A stretch of 64,000 nucleotides of DNA. Source: SCTM01 sp965279655 (GTDB lineage Bacteria; Pseudomonadota; Alphaproteobacteria; Rhodospirillales; Rhodospirillaceae). Of this stretch, positions 35,437-43,613 are shown in pieces. The DNA is taken from assembly GCA_965279655.1 (NCBI GenBank), contig OZ257255.1, forward strand, positions 1,984,001 through 2,048,000, read 5' to 3'. Made by a program: the position numbers and the translations under genes. Position 1 is the first letter of the stretch, and each line of letters opens with the position of its first letter. The notes under the pieces are model-generated. The model was not told the DNA's origin. It was given only the letters and a program-made list of their open reading frames with translations, and searched no databases.

Positions 35437-36630
35437 TTACTCCCGCACAAGGAGGGCGCAGGCGGCCAGAGGCCCCCCTCCCCCGGCGACGACCGCAACT
35501 CGAGGATTTCCCCGTACTTGGCGAGCCCCACCTCGCTCCCAGAGCTGGGTGCAGGCCTCGTGAAGAAGACCGTGCCCGTGTAGACGTCCCGCTGATAATT
35601 GACCACCAGCGGTATTCAGAGGAAGCTGCCCGTCGAGCGCAATCCGCTGACCGCCCTCAATAAAGCTTCCTCCTTCACCACGGCCACAGAAGCCCAGCGC
35701 CTCCAGCCACATAGGGACATAGATGCTGAAGCCGTCGTAGAGCTGAGCAATATCTACGTCGTGCGGCGTCAAACTCGTGCGCTTCCACATCGCGGCAGCT
35801 GCATCTTCAGCAGCCATTCCGGTAAGATCCGTTCGCTGGTCCCAGCTATCGCGACCAGTCAGGGAGCCGGCAATCGCTTCTATCCGCACGACGGGATTCT
35901 TTAGGTCCCTTGCTTCATCGACGTGCGAGACAACGAGCGCTATAGAGCCGTCCACCGGCACATCGCAGTCGTAAAGACACAGTGGCGATGAGACCATTCG
36001 CGCACCGAGATAATCTTCTAGTGTCAGCGGATCGCGATAGACCGCCTGCGGATTGAGAGCGGCATTTCTCCGCGCATTGAGCGCGACTTGCGCGAGCTGC
36101 TCCCGGGTCATTCCGAACTCATGAAAGCGCCGCTGCGCGTACATCGCCGTCCAATTTGCCGCTGACAGAGCGTCAAATGGCAGCATCCAGAGGTACCGGC
36201 TATTATTGCGTCCTCCTCTGGCGCCGCTTCCCACCGCGCCACGCCCTGCCGAGCCTTGGAATGATGACTCAGTCAATGTTCGGAATACAACGACATGCCG
36301 CGCTTGACGTGTCGTCACGGCCATCGATGAATTCAATAGAGCGGAAAGAGGGCCTGGCCCTTCAGAACCTCCACAATACCAGTTGAGGCCGAGGTTAAGT
36401 GCTTCTTTAACTTCCCATATCGATACAGGCGACATCCCGCGGCCTGACGGCATGAACCCTGGCCAGCACGCCATACCATCGATGTCTTTGACCGATAGTC
36501 CCGCGTCCTTGACCGCGGCGAGAACCGCATCGATGGTGAGCGACAAGCCGCTAAGTCCCAGCCGACGTCCGACTGCGGAGGTACCAACCCCTGTGATCGC
36601 GCTGGATTGCTCTGGAAATCTGACGGTCAA
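35437..36630 (-). CDS. Thiolase-fold lipid-transfer/Ltp2-type protein
   Basis: A 397-residue thiolase-fold protein of the SCP-x/Ltp2 group. It has no thiolase CGS active-site block at the usual place (NWYCGGSEGPG is its counterpart) and ends with NTAGGQLSAGRLHGHGLLHEA, the region that in Ltp2 aldolases carries the active-site residues. In steroid degraders, Ltp2 pairs with a DUF35 protein to split off a short acyl-CoA by retro-aldol reaction. A DUF35 gene is divergent, 133 bases away. Start is a TTG with TTAGG upstream. An SCP-x-like thiolase remains the alternative. Confidence 0.85.
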   Translation of the reverse strand: MTVRFPEQSSAITGVGTSAVGRRLGLSGLSLTIDAVLAAVKDAGLSVKDIDGMACWPGFMPSGRGMSPVSIWEVKEALNLGLNWYCGGSEGPGPLSALLNSSMAVTTRQARHVVVFRTLTESSFQGSAGRGAVGSGARGGRNNSRYLWMLPFDALSAANWTAMYAQRRFHEFGMTREQLAQVALNARRNAALNPQAVYRDPLTLEDYLGARMVSSPLCLYDCDVPVDGSIALVVSHVDEARDLKNPVVRIEAIAGSLTGRDSWDQRTDLTGMAAEDAAAAMWKRTSLTPHDVDIAQLYDGFSIYVPMWLEALGFCGRGEGGSFIEGGQRIALDGQLPLNTAGGQLSAGRLHGHGLLHEACTQLWERGGARQVRGNPRVAVVAGGGGPLAACALLVRE

Positions 36631-36763
36631 TGCCTAAACTCGAAAAATCTCGTCACCGTCGACGCCCTTAGCGAACGGCGCAGCGGCAGGTGATTAAGCC
36701 TAGGCCGTCCGCGTCCGAACAAAAACGAGTATGTCAGGCAAAACTTGAGAGATCGGGGAAACG

Positions 36764-37171
36764 ATGGCTCACTCCGGCATAATGCTTCCCGAGGTAACTC
36801 CAGAAACGGCTAGCTTCTGGCAAGGCGGTCGCGACGGCGCGCTGCATATAATGCGTTGCGCTAGCTGTCGGTACTACATCCACACTCCCATGCCAGTCTG
36901 CAGCCGATGCCTATCGCGGGATGTTAGACCGGAGGCCGTGACCGGGTTAGGAATGGTCGTCAGCTTCACGCTCAACTACCAGCCTTGGCGAGAAGGTCTT
37001 GCGTTGCCCTTCGTGCTGGGCGTGGTTGAGCTTGACGAACAACGCGCACTGCGACTTACAACACGCATTGTTAATTGCAAACCGACAGATGTCCGAATTG
37101 GTCAACGTGTCAAAGTCATGTTCGAGCAACATCATGACATCTGGCTTCCATTGTTTGAGCCACTGGCTTAG
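36764..37171 (+). CDS. DUF35 OB-fold protein with zinc ribbon (ChsH2-like)
   Basis: A 135-residue protein. The N-terminal rubredoxin-like zinc ribbon has CASC and CSRC separated by 10 residues (about residues 27-43), followed by an OB-fold acyl-CoA-binding domain with GLGMVVSFTLNY and VKVMFEQHHDIWLPLFEP. Such proteins form the accessory half of Ltp2 aldolases or stabilise thiolase-like partners. It is divergently arranged from the Ltp2-type gene at 36630. The start has GGGGAA upstream. Upstream AAAACTTGAGA (36740-36750) resembles the site upstream of the IclR gene. Confidence 0.9.
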   Translation: MAHSGIMLPEVTPETASFWQGGRDGALHIMRCASCRYYIHTPMPVCSRCLSRDVRPEAVTGLGMVVSFTLNYQPWREGLALPFVLGVVELDEQRALRLTTRIVNCKPTDVRIGQRVKVMFEQHHDIWLPLFEPLA

Positions 37172-37312
37172 CAGCGACAACTCGTCGTCGGCAGAAAAGG
37201 CACGTGCCCGCAATCGGCTATAGCCATCCATCGCGTCTGCGGAATGTGTCCCGCAAATCCTCTCTGACGGGGCGTCAGGCTTTTGTGACTCGGAACTGAC
37301 TGGTATTTATCC

Positions 37313-37333
37313 GCTTGAGAAAGATTCTTAAGC
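37313..37333. promoter_or_regulatory. Imperfect palindrome upstream of SDR gene
   Basis: GCTTGAG, 7 bases, CTTAAGC: arms of 7 bases with one mismatch, just upstream of the GGAAGG ribosome-binding site of the SDR at 37349. CTTGAG also occurs in the upstream regions at 36740 and 39630. A binding site for the nearby IclR or TetR regulator is possible. Confidence 0.35.
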
Positions 37334-37348
37334 AGGGAAGGCCGCACA

Positions 37349-38131
37349 TTGAAACTCGACTCTACGATCTCTGCCGTCGTAACGGGCGGCGCATCAGGCC
37401 TCGGAGAACAATCCGTTCGGGCTCTGAGCGCATTGGGCGTTAAAGTTGCGATTTTTGACCGTGACCCCAGTCGCGGAAAGATGATTGCCGATGAGCTGGG
37501 CGTTGGCTACTGCGAGGTGGACGTTACCTCGGATGCCAGCGTGGATGCAGGATTTGCGCGCGCGCGCGAACTACATGGGCAAGAGCGGATTCTGATTAAT
37601 TGCGCGGGTGGCGGAAACGCTATCCGGACGGCATCTCGGCACAAAGAAACGGGCGAGATTCGCCATTTCCCAGTCGAAAAATTCGACTGGGTCTGTCAAG
37701 TAAACTTAGTTGGCACATTTCGCTGTATCGCGAAATCCGCGGCAGGCATGTTGACCCTCGACCCGCTTGAGGATGGGGAGCGAGGCGTCATCATTAATAC
37801 TGCATCCGTCGCAGCAGAAGACGGCCAACCTGGACAAGCAGCCTATTCGGCTTCGAAAGCCGGCATTGTCGGCATGACATTGACCATTGCTCGGGACATG
37901 GCGCCAGAGGGTATTCGTTGTAACACCATCCTTCCCGGAGTATTTAATACACCAGCAATGGCTGGCGCTCGCGACGAGACTAGGAGGGCCTTAAGTGCTC
38001 AAGTTCCATTTCCTAAGCGTCTTGGTGAGCCGCATGAGTTCGCAAGTCTTGCCTTGGAGATGTGCCGTAATACCTACTTCAATGGTGAAGACGTTCGCTT
38101 AGATGGCGCTATTCGGATGAACCCGCGTTAA
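37349..38131 (+). CDS. SDR, 3-hydroxyacyl-CoA dehydrogenase type II-like
   Basis: A 260-residue SDR resembling HSD17B10. Cofactor motif TGGASGLGEQ at residues 12-21, Asp after beta-2 (FDRD) for NAD preference, NCAGGGNA, a serine in NTASVAAEDGQPGQ and AYSASK as active site. The GQPGQAAYSASK pattern is typical of type-II 3-hydroxyacyl-CoA/17-beta-hydroxysteroid dehydrogenases. Start is TTG with GGAAGG 9 bases upstream. It lies 177 bases after the DUF35 gene and 19 bases before the TetR gene. Confidence 0.88.
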   Translation: MKLDSTISAVVTGGASGLGEQSVRALSALGVKVAIFDRDPSRGKMIADELGVGYCEVDVTSDASVDAGFARARELHGQERILINCAGGGNAIRTASRHKETGEIRHFPVEKFDWVCQVNLVGTFRCIAKSAAGMLTLDPLEDGERGVIINTASVAAEDGQPGQAAYSASKAGIVGMTLTIARDMAPEGIRCNTILPGVFNTPAMAGARDETRRALSAQVPFPKRLGEPHEFASLALEMCRNTYFNGEDVRLDGAIRMNPR

Positions 38132-38150
38132 TGCTTCGGCTGGGCCTTAG

Positions 38151-38813
38151 ATGAAATCCAAGCATGCACCAGCTCCGGCCGCGGCGCGCCAAGGTCAACT
38201 GCTTGGCCATAAGGGCTCTGGCACGCGACATCGACTGATGGAAGCAGCGCGCCAATTTCTCCGAAATGAATCGCCGGTACGCCTGAACGCGGCCGCAATA
38301 ACGAAAATGGTCAACACGTCTCCCGGGACTTTTTACCATTATTTTACCGACGTAAACGATTTGGTGTACGCTCTTTGTCTACAAGTCACCGGTGACATTG
38401 AGGATGTGCTCGAGGTCATCACAGCCTGGAGGCATGATCAAAACACGGCTGCTAATGCAGCGAAATTTGTGCAGACGTACCGGGCGTATTGGGATCGGCA
38501 TCGCGACATTCTCAGCATCCGGAATATGGAGGCAGATCGTGGAGAAGCGCGGTTCTTGAAGATGCGCCTCGAAGGAAGCCTTCCCCTCATCAACGGGCTT
38601 GCCAGCGTTCTCTCAATCGCCCACGGCGAATTTACGGCGCAGGAAGCGCGGGCGCGCGCTGCCGTAATCTTCGCAGCCGTTGATCGCCTCGCGGGCACGT
38701 CGGAGCTATACGCGGTCAGACGAAACACGTCCAACGCGCCATTTACATCCGACGTTCTGCGTGAAGCTCAGATTTCCATACTGACGGAACTAATGTCCCC
38801 AGCGAAACGCTGA
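38151..38813 (+). CDS. TetR-family transcriptional regulator
   Basis: A 220-residue TetR protein. The HTH occupies about residues 22-70, with RLNAAAITKMVNTSPGTFYHYFTDVNDLV as recognition region (in part). The C-terminal ligand domain is all helical. It follows the SDR gene by 19 bases in the same direction, so it likely regulates its own operon. Its last 71 bases overlap the end of the convergent IclR gene. The ligand is unknown; acyl-CoA thioesters are common ligands of TetR regulators in beta-oxidation clusters. Confidence 0.92.
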   Translation: MKSKHAPAPAAARQGQLLGHKGSGTRHRLMEAARQFLRNESPVRLNAAAITKMVNTSPGTFYHYFTDVNDLVYALCLQVTGDIEDVLEVITAWRHDQNTAANAAKFVQTYRAYWDRHRDILSIRNMEADRGEARFLKMRLEGSLPLINGLASVLSIAHGEFTAQEARARAAVIFAAVDRLAGTSELYAVRRNTSNAPFTSDVLREAQISILTELMSPAKR

Positions 38814-39582
38814 TGCTCGAAGATAGGTTCAAGGCGTTTTGCAGCGTCTTGGCGAGGTTGGCAACGTCAGGCATTAGAGCCGGCGAGAAAGTCAAACCTA
38901 AGGCGAGCTGCTGAACCCCATTTTCGACCGGTATATTGACGGCCACCATCGGATGCTCGCCACCGTCCTCGTCTGATACGACGGCATAACCTGCGTCGGC
39001 GACACCGCGCAGAGCTTCCAACAGATCCGGCACTCGAATTCTGCGTTCGGCACACTGCTCTTCGGCATTCAGGCGGTGCACGATGTGTTGAATCTTGTTT
39101 TCGGACCAATGTGAAAGCATGACGCGTCCGAGCGCGGAATGAATCGGCGAACGAGTCATACCGCGATTAATGCCGGAAACGCTGCATGCTGAGTGGGACG
39201 CTACATGAATGTAGCGTAACCACACGCCGCCATCGATCGCGCCAATAACCGCGGTTTCACCCGTCTCCGCGACCAGGTGATCGATGACAGACAGAAGCTG
39301 TCCACTGCGAAACAGATCTGGGTGGGCCCATGCTCCGAGCAGCGCAACACGCGCGGTAAGCTGATAAGTGCGGCGATAACGGTCGTAGGTGAGATAGCCC
39401 AGCGATACCAGGCAGTGCAGCAATTCTGATGCACTGGATTGGGGATAATCCAAAGTCCTTACGACATCCATCACAGTGATTTCTGCGCGATCCCGGTCGA
39501 AGAACTCTAGGAGCTCTACGACTCGACCCGCCGATTTGACGATCTTTGTTCCGACAGCACCCATCGTCGTTACTCCGCTCAT
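38743..39582 (-). CDS. IclR-family transcriptional regulator
   Basis: A 279-residue IclR protein. N-terminal winged helix at about residues 10-70 (SAGRVVELLEFFDRD, then LDYPQSSASELLHCL) and an effector-binding GAF-like domain after residue 90 (GETAVIGAIDGG, SPIHSALGRVML, DEDGGEHPMVAVNIPV). The gene is divergent from the acyl-CoA ligase at 39707 and its 3' end overlaps the TetR gene by 71 bases. It probably controls the ligase promoter, next to which a palindrome TCAAG-AAAA-CTTGA lies at 39621-39634. Confidence 0.92.
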   Translation of the reverse strand: MSGVTTMGAVGTKIVKSAGRVVELLEFFDRDRAEITVMDVVRTLDYPQSSASELLHCLVSLGYLTYDRYRRTYQLTARVALLGAWAHPDLFRSGQLLSVIDHLVAETGETAVIGAIDGGVWLRYIHVASHSACSVSGINRGMTRSPIHSALGRVMLSHWSENKIQHIVHRLNAEEQCAERRIRVPDLLEALRGVADAGYAVVSDEDGGEHPMVAVNIPVENGVQQLALGLTFSPALMPDVANLAKTLQNALNLSSSISVSLGTLVPSVWKSELHAERRM

Positions 39583-39620
39583 CGTGATAGCGATACTTTA
39601 TGTGAAAATTTGACACTCAG

Positions 39621-39634
39621 TCAAGAAAACTTGA
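39621..39634. promoter_or_regulatory. Palindrome between IclR and acyl-CoA ligase genes
   Basis: TCAAG, AAAA, CTTGA: perfect 5-bp arms in the 124-base divergent gap. Position between a regulator gene and its likely target suggests an operator for the IclR protein. AAAACTTGAG of this site recurs upstream of the DUF35 gene at 36740. Confidence 0.45.
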
Positions 39635-39709
39635 GCCTTATTCAATTTTATATCGCGGCCAGCCTCTTAGGTGCGGTAGGACTCCATTTCAATTCTATGG
39701 AGAGACGTG

Positions 39710-41389
39710 TTGAGTGTTCACCGAGAACCACAACAGATTCCCGATAAGACGCCGAATGATGCGGGCGCCAACAACTTTGAGGTTTGGTCCACGGGGACCG
39801 AGTCCACGATTCTAGAAGTCTTCGCCCGTGCCCTGGCCCGGTCCGGGCCGGAATTCGAATTTATTGACTACTCCGCGCGCAAATTCACCTTGGGTTACCT
39901 CGATCGCGAAAGCACGCGTCTTGCACACGGACTGCAAGCGCTCGGGGTCAAGCACGGCGAATGCATCGTGTCACTGCTCGATAATTGTATCGAACAAATT
40001 CTCCTTATGCTCGCCACTTCAAAAATTGGAGCGATCAACGTTCCTATTAACACCGCCTACAAAGGGGAATTTCTGCGTCACCAAATCAATGACAGTGCCA
40101 CACGACTAGTAATTGCAGAGAACTTGTATGCTGAACGAGTTATTGCGATCGAATCCGAGATTGATTCTGTCGAGGTACTCCTAATCAAAGAGCCTACTTC
40201 GCAAATTTCCGGCACGCGCATCTCCACGCGTCCCTTCACCCAAGCCTTTAGCGATCAAGCATGCGGCGAGCTTACCGCACCGAGGCCTGGCGACCTCGCC
40301 ATGCTGATCTATACGGGTGGCACCACTGGTCTTTCGAAGGGCTGCATGATCAGCCACAACTATGTGTGCAATCTGGCTCGACAAATTGGCTCTGGCCAAG
40401 GCATTAGCAATCGCGACGTGATCTGGACCCCCTTACCGGGTTTCCATCTCAACATGTACACGGCGACCGTGATTCCGGCTCTGCTCTTCGGTGCGAAAGC
40501 AGCGATCTATCCGCGATTTTCCGTATCTAACTTCTGGCCCGAGATCCTCCGGACTCGCGCGACGACGACGAATCTGCTTTCGACCATGTTGCAACTGGTT
40601 GCTGACGCACCGGATAGCGATGCAATGGCAAGCTGCCACGGCCAGATCCGTCTCGTTGGAGGCGCGCCGTTTCCTCCACCTTTGCAGGAAAAATGGAAGG
40701 AACGGTTTGGCGTTAAATACGCCGCCACGGGCGGCTACGGTCTATCGGAATGCGCAATGGTCACAAGCATCCCGGTTACGGAGTACCGTCCTCCTGGTAC
40801 CTCCGGAAGACGAAACGATATCTTCGACGTTCGGATCGTTGACGATAATGATCACGAACTGCCTCCGAACACGCCGGGCGAGGTTATAGTTCGGCCGCGC
40901 AAGCCACATGTGATGTTCGAGGGTTACTGGAATCGACCAGCGGATACACAGAAAGCCATGCGGAATATGTGGTTCCATACTGGCGACATCGGAAAATTTG
41001 ACGCAGATGGGTTCTTCTACTTTGTCGACCGGAAGAAAGACTACCTACGCCGGCGCGGCGAAAATATCTCCTCAATGGAGGTGGAGGCCGTATTCAGAAA
41101 GCATCCGGCGATCGCCGAGGTTGCAGTCCATGCCGTCTTTTCTGGAATCGAGGACGATCTGAAAGTTACCGCGACATTGCGCGCTGGAATATCAGTCGGT
41201 GAACTTGATCTGTGCCGCTGGTCGACCGATCACCTTCCCTATTTCGCTGTCCCTCGATATGTCGAGTTTCGATCAGAACTTCCCAAAAATCCGGTCGGGC
41301 GCGTCCTCAAATATCAACTACGCGATGAAGGCGTAACGCCTGCCACCTGGGACCGGGAAAAGAGCGACTTTACCCTATTGAGACGCTAG
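39710..41389 (+). CDS. Acyl-CoA ligase (AMP-forming, CaiC/FadK-like)
   Basis: A 559-residue adenylate-forming ligase. The phosphate-binding motif is MLIYTGGTTGLSKGC (near residue 198), followed by ATGGYGLSECAMV and HTGDIGKFDADGFFYFVDRKKDYLRRRGENIS, with a C-terminal NPVGRVLKYQLRDEG in place of the usual PxGK segment. It activates a carboxylic acid to its CoA thioester with ATP. The TTG at 39710 has GGAGAG at a good distance; a GTG at 39707 is too close. It is divergent from IclR and 69 bases upstream of the amidohydrolase gene. The substrate is not assignable. Confidence 0.93.
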   Translation: MSVHREPQQIPDKTPNDAGANNFEVWSTGTESTILEVFARALARSGPEFEFIDYSARKFTLGYLDRESTRLAHGLQALGVKHGECIVSLLDNCIEQILLMLATSKIGAINVPINTAYKGEFLRHQINDSATRLVIAENLYAERVIAIESEIDSVEVLLIKEPTSQISGTRISTRPFTQAFSDQACGELTAPRPGDLAMLIYTGGTTGLSKGCMISHNYVCNLARQIGSGQGISNRDVIWTPLPGFHLNMYTATVIPALLFGAKAAIYPRFSVSNFWPEILRTRATTTNLLSTMLQLVADAPDSDAMASCHGQIRLVGGAPFPPPLQEKWKERFGVKYAATGGYGLSECAMVTSIPVTEYRPPGTSGRRNDIFDVRIVDDNDHELPPNTPGEVIVRPRKPHVMFEGYWNRPADTQKAMRNMWFHTGDIGKFDADGFFYFVDRKKDYLRRRGENISSMEVEAVFRKHPAIAEVAVHAVFSGIEDDLKVTATLRAGISVGELDLCRWSTDHLPYFAVPRYVEFRSELPKNPVGRVLKYQLRDEGVTPATWDREKSDFTLLRR

Positions 41390-41458
41390 CGTGGCCGACA
41401 GTGCTACGTGACATGGCGTATTTCGGCCCAATAATTCCATCTCTTTCAGGAGGATGGC

Positions 41459-42793
41459 TTGAAGCTCGATGATCTAGTCTTGGTGAGCGTTGATGATCAT
41501 CTGGTCGAACCGCCCACGATGTACGACAACCACCTCACGCAAGCGCAAAAGCGATTTGCGCCTAGGATGCTGACCGATGAAAACGGGGCTGATTATTGGA
41601 TTTATGAAGGTCGAACGGTCCGCCAAGTTGGTCTAAATGCGGTCGCAGGCCGCGTGAAGGAAGAGTACGGCTGCGAGCCAGCTTCCCTTAAACAGATGCG
41701 TCCTGGCGCATGGGATATAAAGGCGCGCATTGGCGACATGAATGCCAACGGCATTCTTGCGTCCCTGAACTTTCCCACTGTGATCAGATTCGATGGATCG
41801 CTGTTCCTCGATTTTGAGAACAAGGCCAATGCCTTAACGCTACTCAAAGCGTACAATGATTGGCACATCGATGAAATTTGCGGCGGATACCCGGGCCGGA
41901 ACATTCCACTAGCGGTGCTCCCGTTTTGGGATGTGGCCGCAACGGTCGCAGAGATTAAGCGTGTAGTGGCGAAGGGCTGCCACGCCGTTTCGTTTAGCGA
42001 CAATCCCTCCCTCAAGGGACTGCCTAGCATTCACAGCGAACATTGGGAGCCTCTTTGGAAAGCGTGCGCTGAAAACCAAGTGGTTATTTGTGTGCACATA
42101 GGTACCGGTGCCCAGGCGCCGCATGCGTCTATGGAATCTCCGATCGACGCATGGATCACCACGATGCCAATCTCGATCGCAAACTCAGCAGCCGATTGGC
42201 TTCATCTCAAGGCCCTCCAACGGTATCCGAACCTGCGCATCGCCCTGTCTGAAGGTGGAATCGGATGGATACCATACTTCTTGGAACGGGCTGACTTCAC
42301 GCATTCCCATCATCATGCTTGGACCCACGCCGACTTCGGCAAGGGAAAGAAGCCCAGCGACGTATTCCGCGAGCACTTCATCACGTGTTTCATCGACGAT
42401 GAGTTCGGGATCGCGAACTTGGATTGGATCGGTGAGGATATTGTTTGTTACGAATGCGATTATCCGCATTCTGACACTCTTTGGCCAGAGGCACCTGAGC
42501 ATCTTTACCGCACGCTCAAGGGACTGTCAGACAGCAAGATAAACAAGATCACCCATGAGAACGCGCTAAAGGCTTTCAAATTTGACGCGCTTGGTAAAAT
42601 GGGCGGCCGGGACAAATGTACGGTCGGAGCCCTACGGTCCCAGGCCGGCGTGGTTGACCTGACTCCTCTTTCATTCGGCGGTCCGACTCCGATTGACGCG
42701 AACGCTCCGCTTCGGGCTGTCACGTCAGGTGATATTACACGAATGTTTATGAAGCAACGCGAGGGAGGCCAGGCCGCCCGACCGGGTCAGTGA
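41459..42793 (+). CDS. Amidohydrolase-2 family metal-dependent hydrolase
   Basis: A 444-residue COG2159 protein. The metal motif VSVDDHLVEP has D-x-H instead of HxH, and later marks include VICVHIGTG, LSEGGIGWIPYF and CYECDYPHSDTLWP, the C-terminal Asp ligand region. TTG at 41459 has a perfect AGGAGG 5 bases upstream. Members include ACMSD-like decarboxylases and hydrolases of cyclic 1,3-diketones or lactones. It follows the acyl-CoA ligase gene in one operon, so the substrate may be a CoA ester or free acid of that pathway. Confidence 0.86.
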   Translation: MKLDDLVLVSVDDHLVEPPTMYDNHLTQAQKRFAPRMLTDENGADYWIYEGRTVRQVGLNAVAGRVKEEYGCEPASLKQMRPGAWDIKARIGDMNANGILASLNFPTVIRFDGSLFLDFENKANALTLLKAYNDWHIDEICGGYPGRNIPLAVLPFWDVAATVAEIKRVVAKGCHAVSFSDNPSLKGLPSIHSEHWEPLWKACAENQVVICVHIGTGAQAPHASMESPIDAWITTMPISIANSAADWLHLKALQRYPNLRIALSEGGIGWIPYFLERADFTHSHHHAWTHADFGKGKKPSDVFREHFITCFIDDEFGIANLDWIGEDIVCYECDYPHSDTLWPEAPEHLYRTLKGLSDSKINKITHENALKAFKFDALGKMGGRDKCTVGALRSQAGVVDLTPLSFGGPTPIDANAPLRAVTSGDITRMFMKQREGGQAARPGQ

Positions 42794-42834
42794 CTATCGC
42801 CGCACATTAGAGAACGCAGGGGACTGCGCGAGTG

Positions 42835-43587
42835 CTAGCGCGCGCGGACTTCGACGAGATCGATATTTACATCGCGCGGCAAGGTGAGAATCTTAAGTAG
42901 AACCTCCGCAACACTGGCCTTTGAAGCTGCCTGCCGCCCAATCATCGCGGCATGACCAGTCTTCTCAATCATCGCAAAGAATTCCTGCTTTAATGTGGGA
43001 TTCCATCCTGCCGTCATGCCGCCGCCCTCAACCGATCCTGAGCGCAGGATCGTCACGCGTATCGCTTCGTCCCGCAGTTCGCTGCGCATCGCAGTCGCAA
43101 AAGTTTCTAAACCGGCCTTCGATGCCGCGTACGGACCTAAGTATGGTAGCGGCATGCGAACGCTTTCGGAGGAGACATACAAAATGTCGCCACCCTGTGA
43201 CTTGCGCAACTGCGGAATAGCTTCGCGGGTGCAGTATATTGGTCCAAGCAGATTGGTCGCAAACTCACGCTGAATATCGTTGTCCGTTGCCGTCTCGATT
43301 TTCTGCAGCGTCGCAATTCCCGCGTTACAGACCACAATGTCGATGTGGTCAAACGTTTCTGCGATTTGTGAGAACGCCTTTCTAACGGAGCCAGGATCTG
43401 AAATGTCGCAGGCAATCGCAATTGCGTGGTTCCCTAGCATCGCTGCAGTAGCCAACAGATCAGCCGATTGCCGCGCAAGGACCGCCACTCGCGCGCCCTC
43501 CGCAGCCAGCGCCCGAGCGAAAACCTGTCCAATACCTCTAGAGCCGCCCGTGACGACCGCGTACTTACCCAATAGGCTTTCGTTCAT
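42835..43587 (-). CDS. Short-chain dehydrogenase/reductase
   Basis: A 250-residue classical SDR with TGGSRGIGQ near residue 14, CNAG, catalytic serine in YVSSES and PYAASK as active site; the tail ends in a short strand (NIDLVEVRAR), as in SDRs of the FabG-like group. ATG 43587 is preferred to GTG 43593. It is the last gene of the minus-strand beta-oxidation operon, 26 bases after the acyl-CoA dehydrogenase stop. A role in 3-hydroxyacyl-CoA oxidation is plausible. Confidence 0.87.
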   Translation of the reverse strand: MNESLLGKYAVVTGGSRGIGQVFARALAAEGARVAVLARQSADLLATAAMLGNHAIAIACDISDPGSVRKAFSQIAETFDHIDIVVCNAGIATLQKIETATDNDIQREFATNLLGPIYCTREAIPQLRKSQGGDILYVSSESVRMPLPYLGPYAASKAGLETFATAMRSELRDEAIRVTILRSGSVEGGGMTAGWNPTLKQEFFAMIEKTGHAAMIGRQAASKASVAEVLLKILTLPRDVNIDLVEVRAR

Positions 43588-43613
43588 GCCCACTCACTCT
43601 CGTGCGCGTCACA

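Noticed and set aside
36631..36763. Luciferase- or thiolase-like small frames in the divergent gap
   Set aside because: Too short and without start signals; the gap is regulatory.
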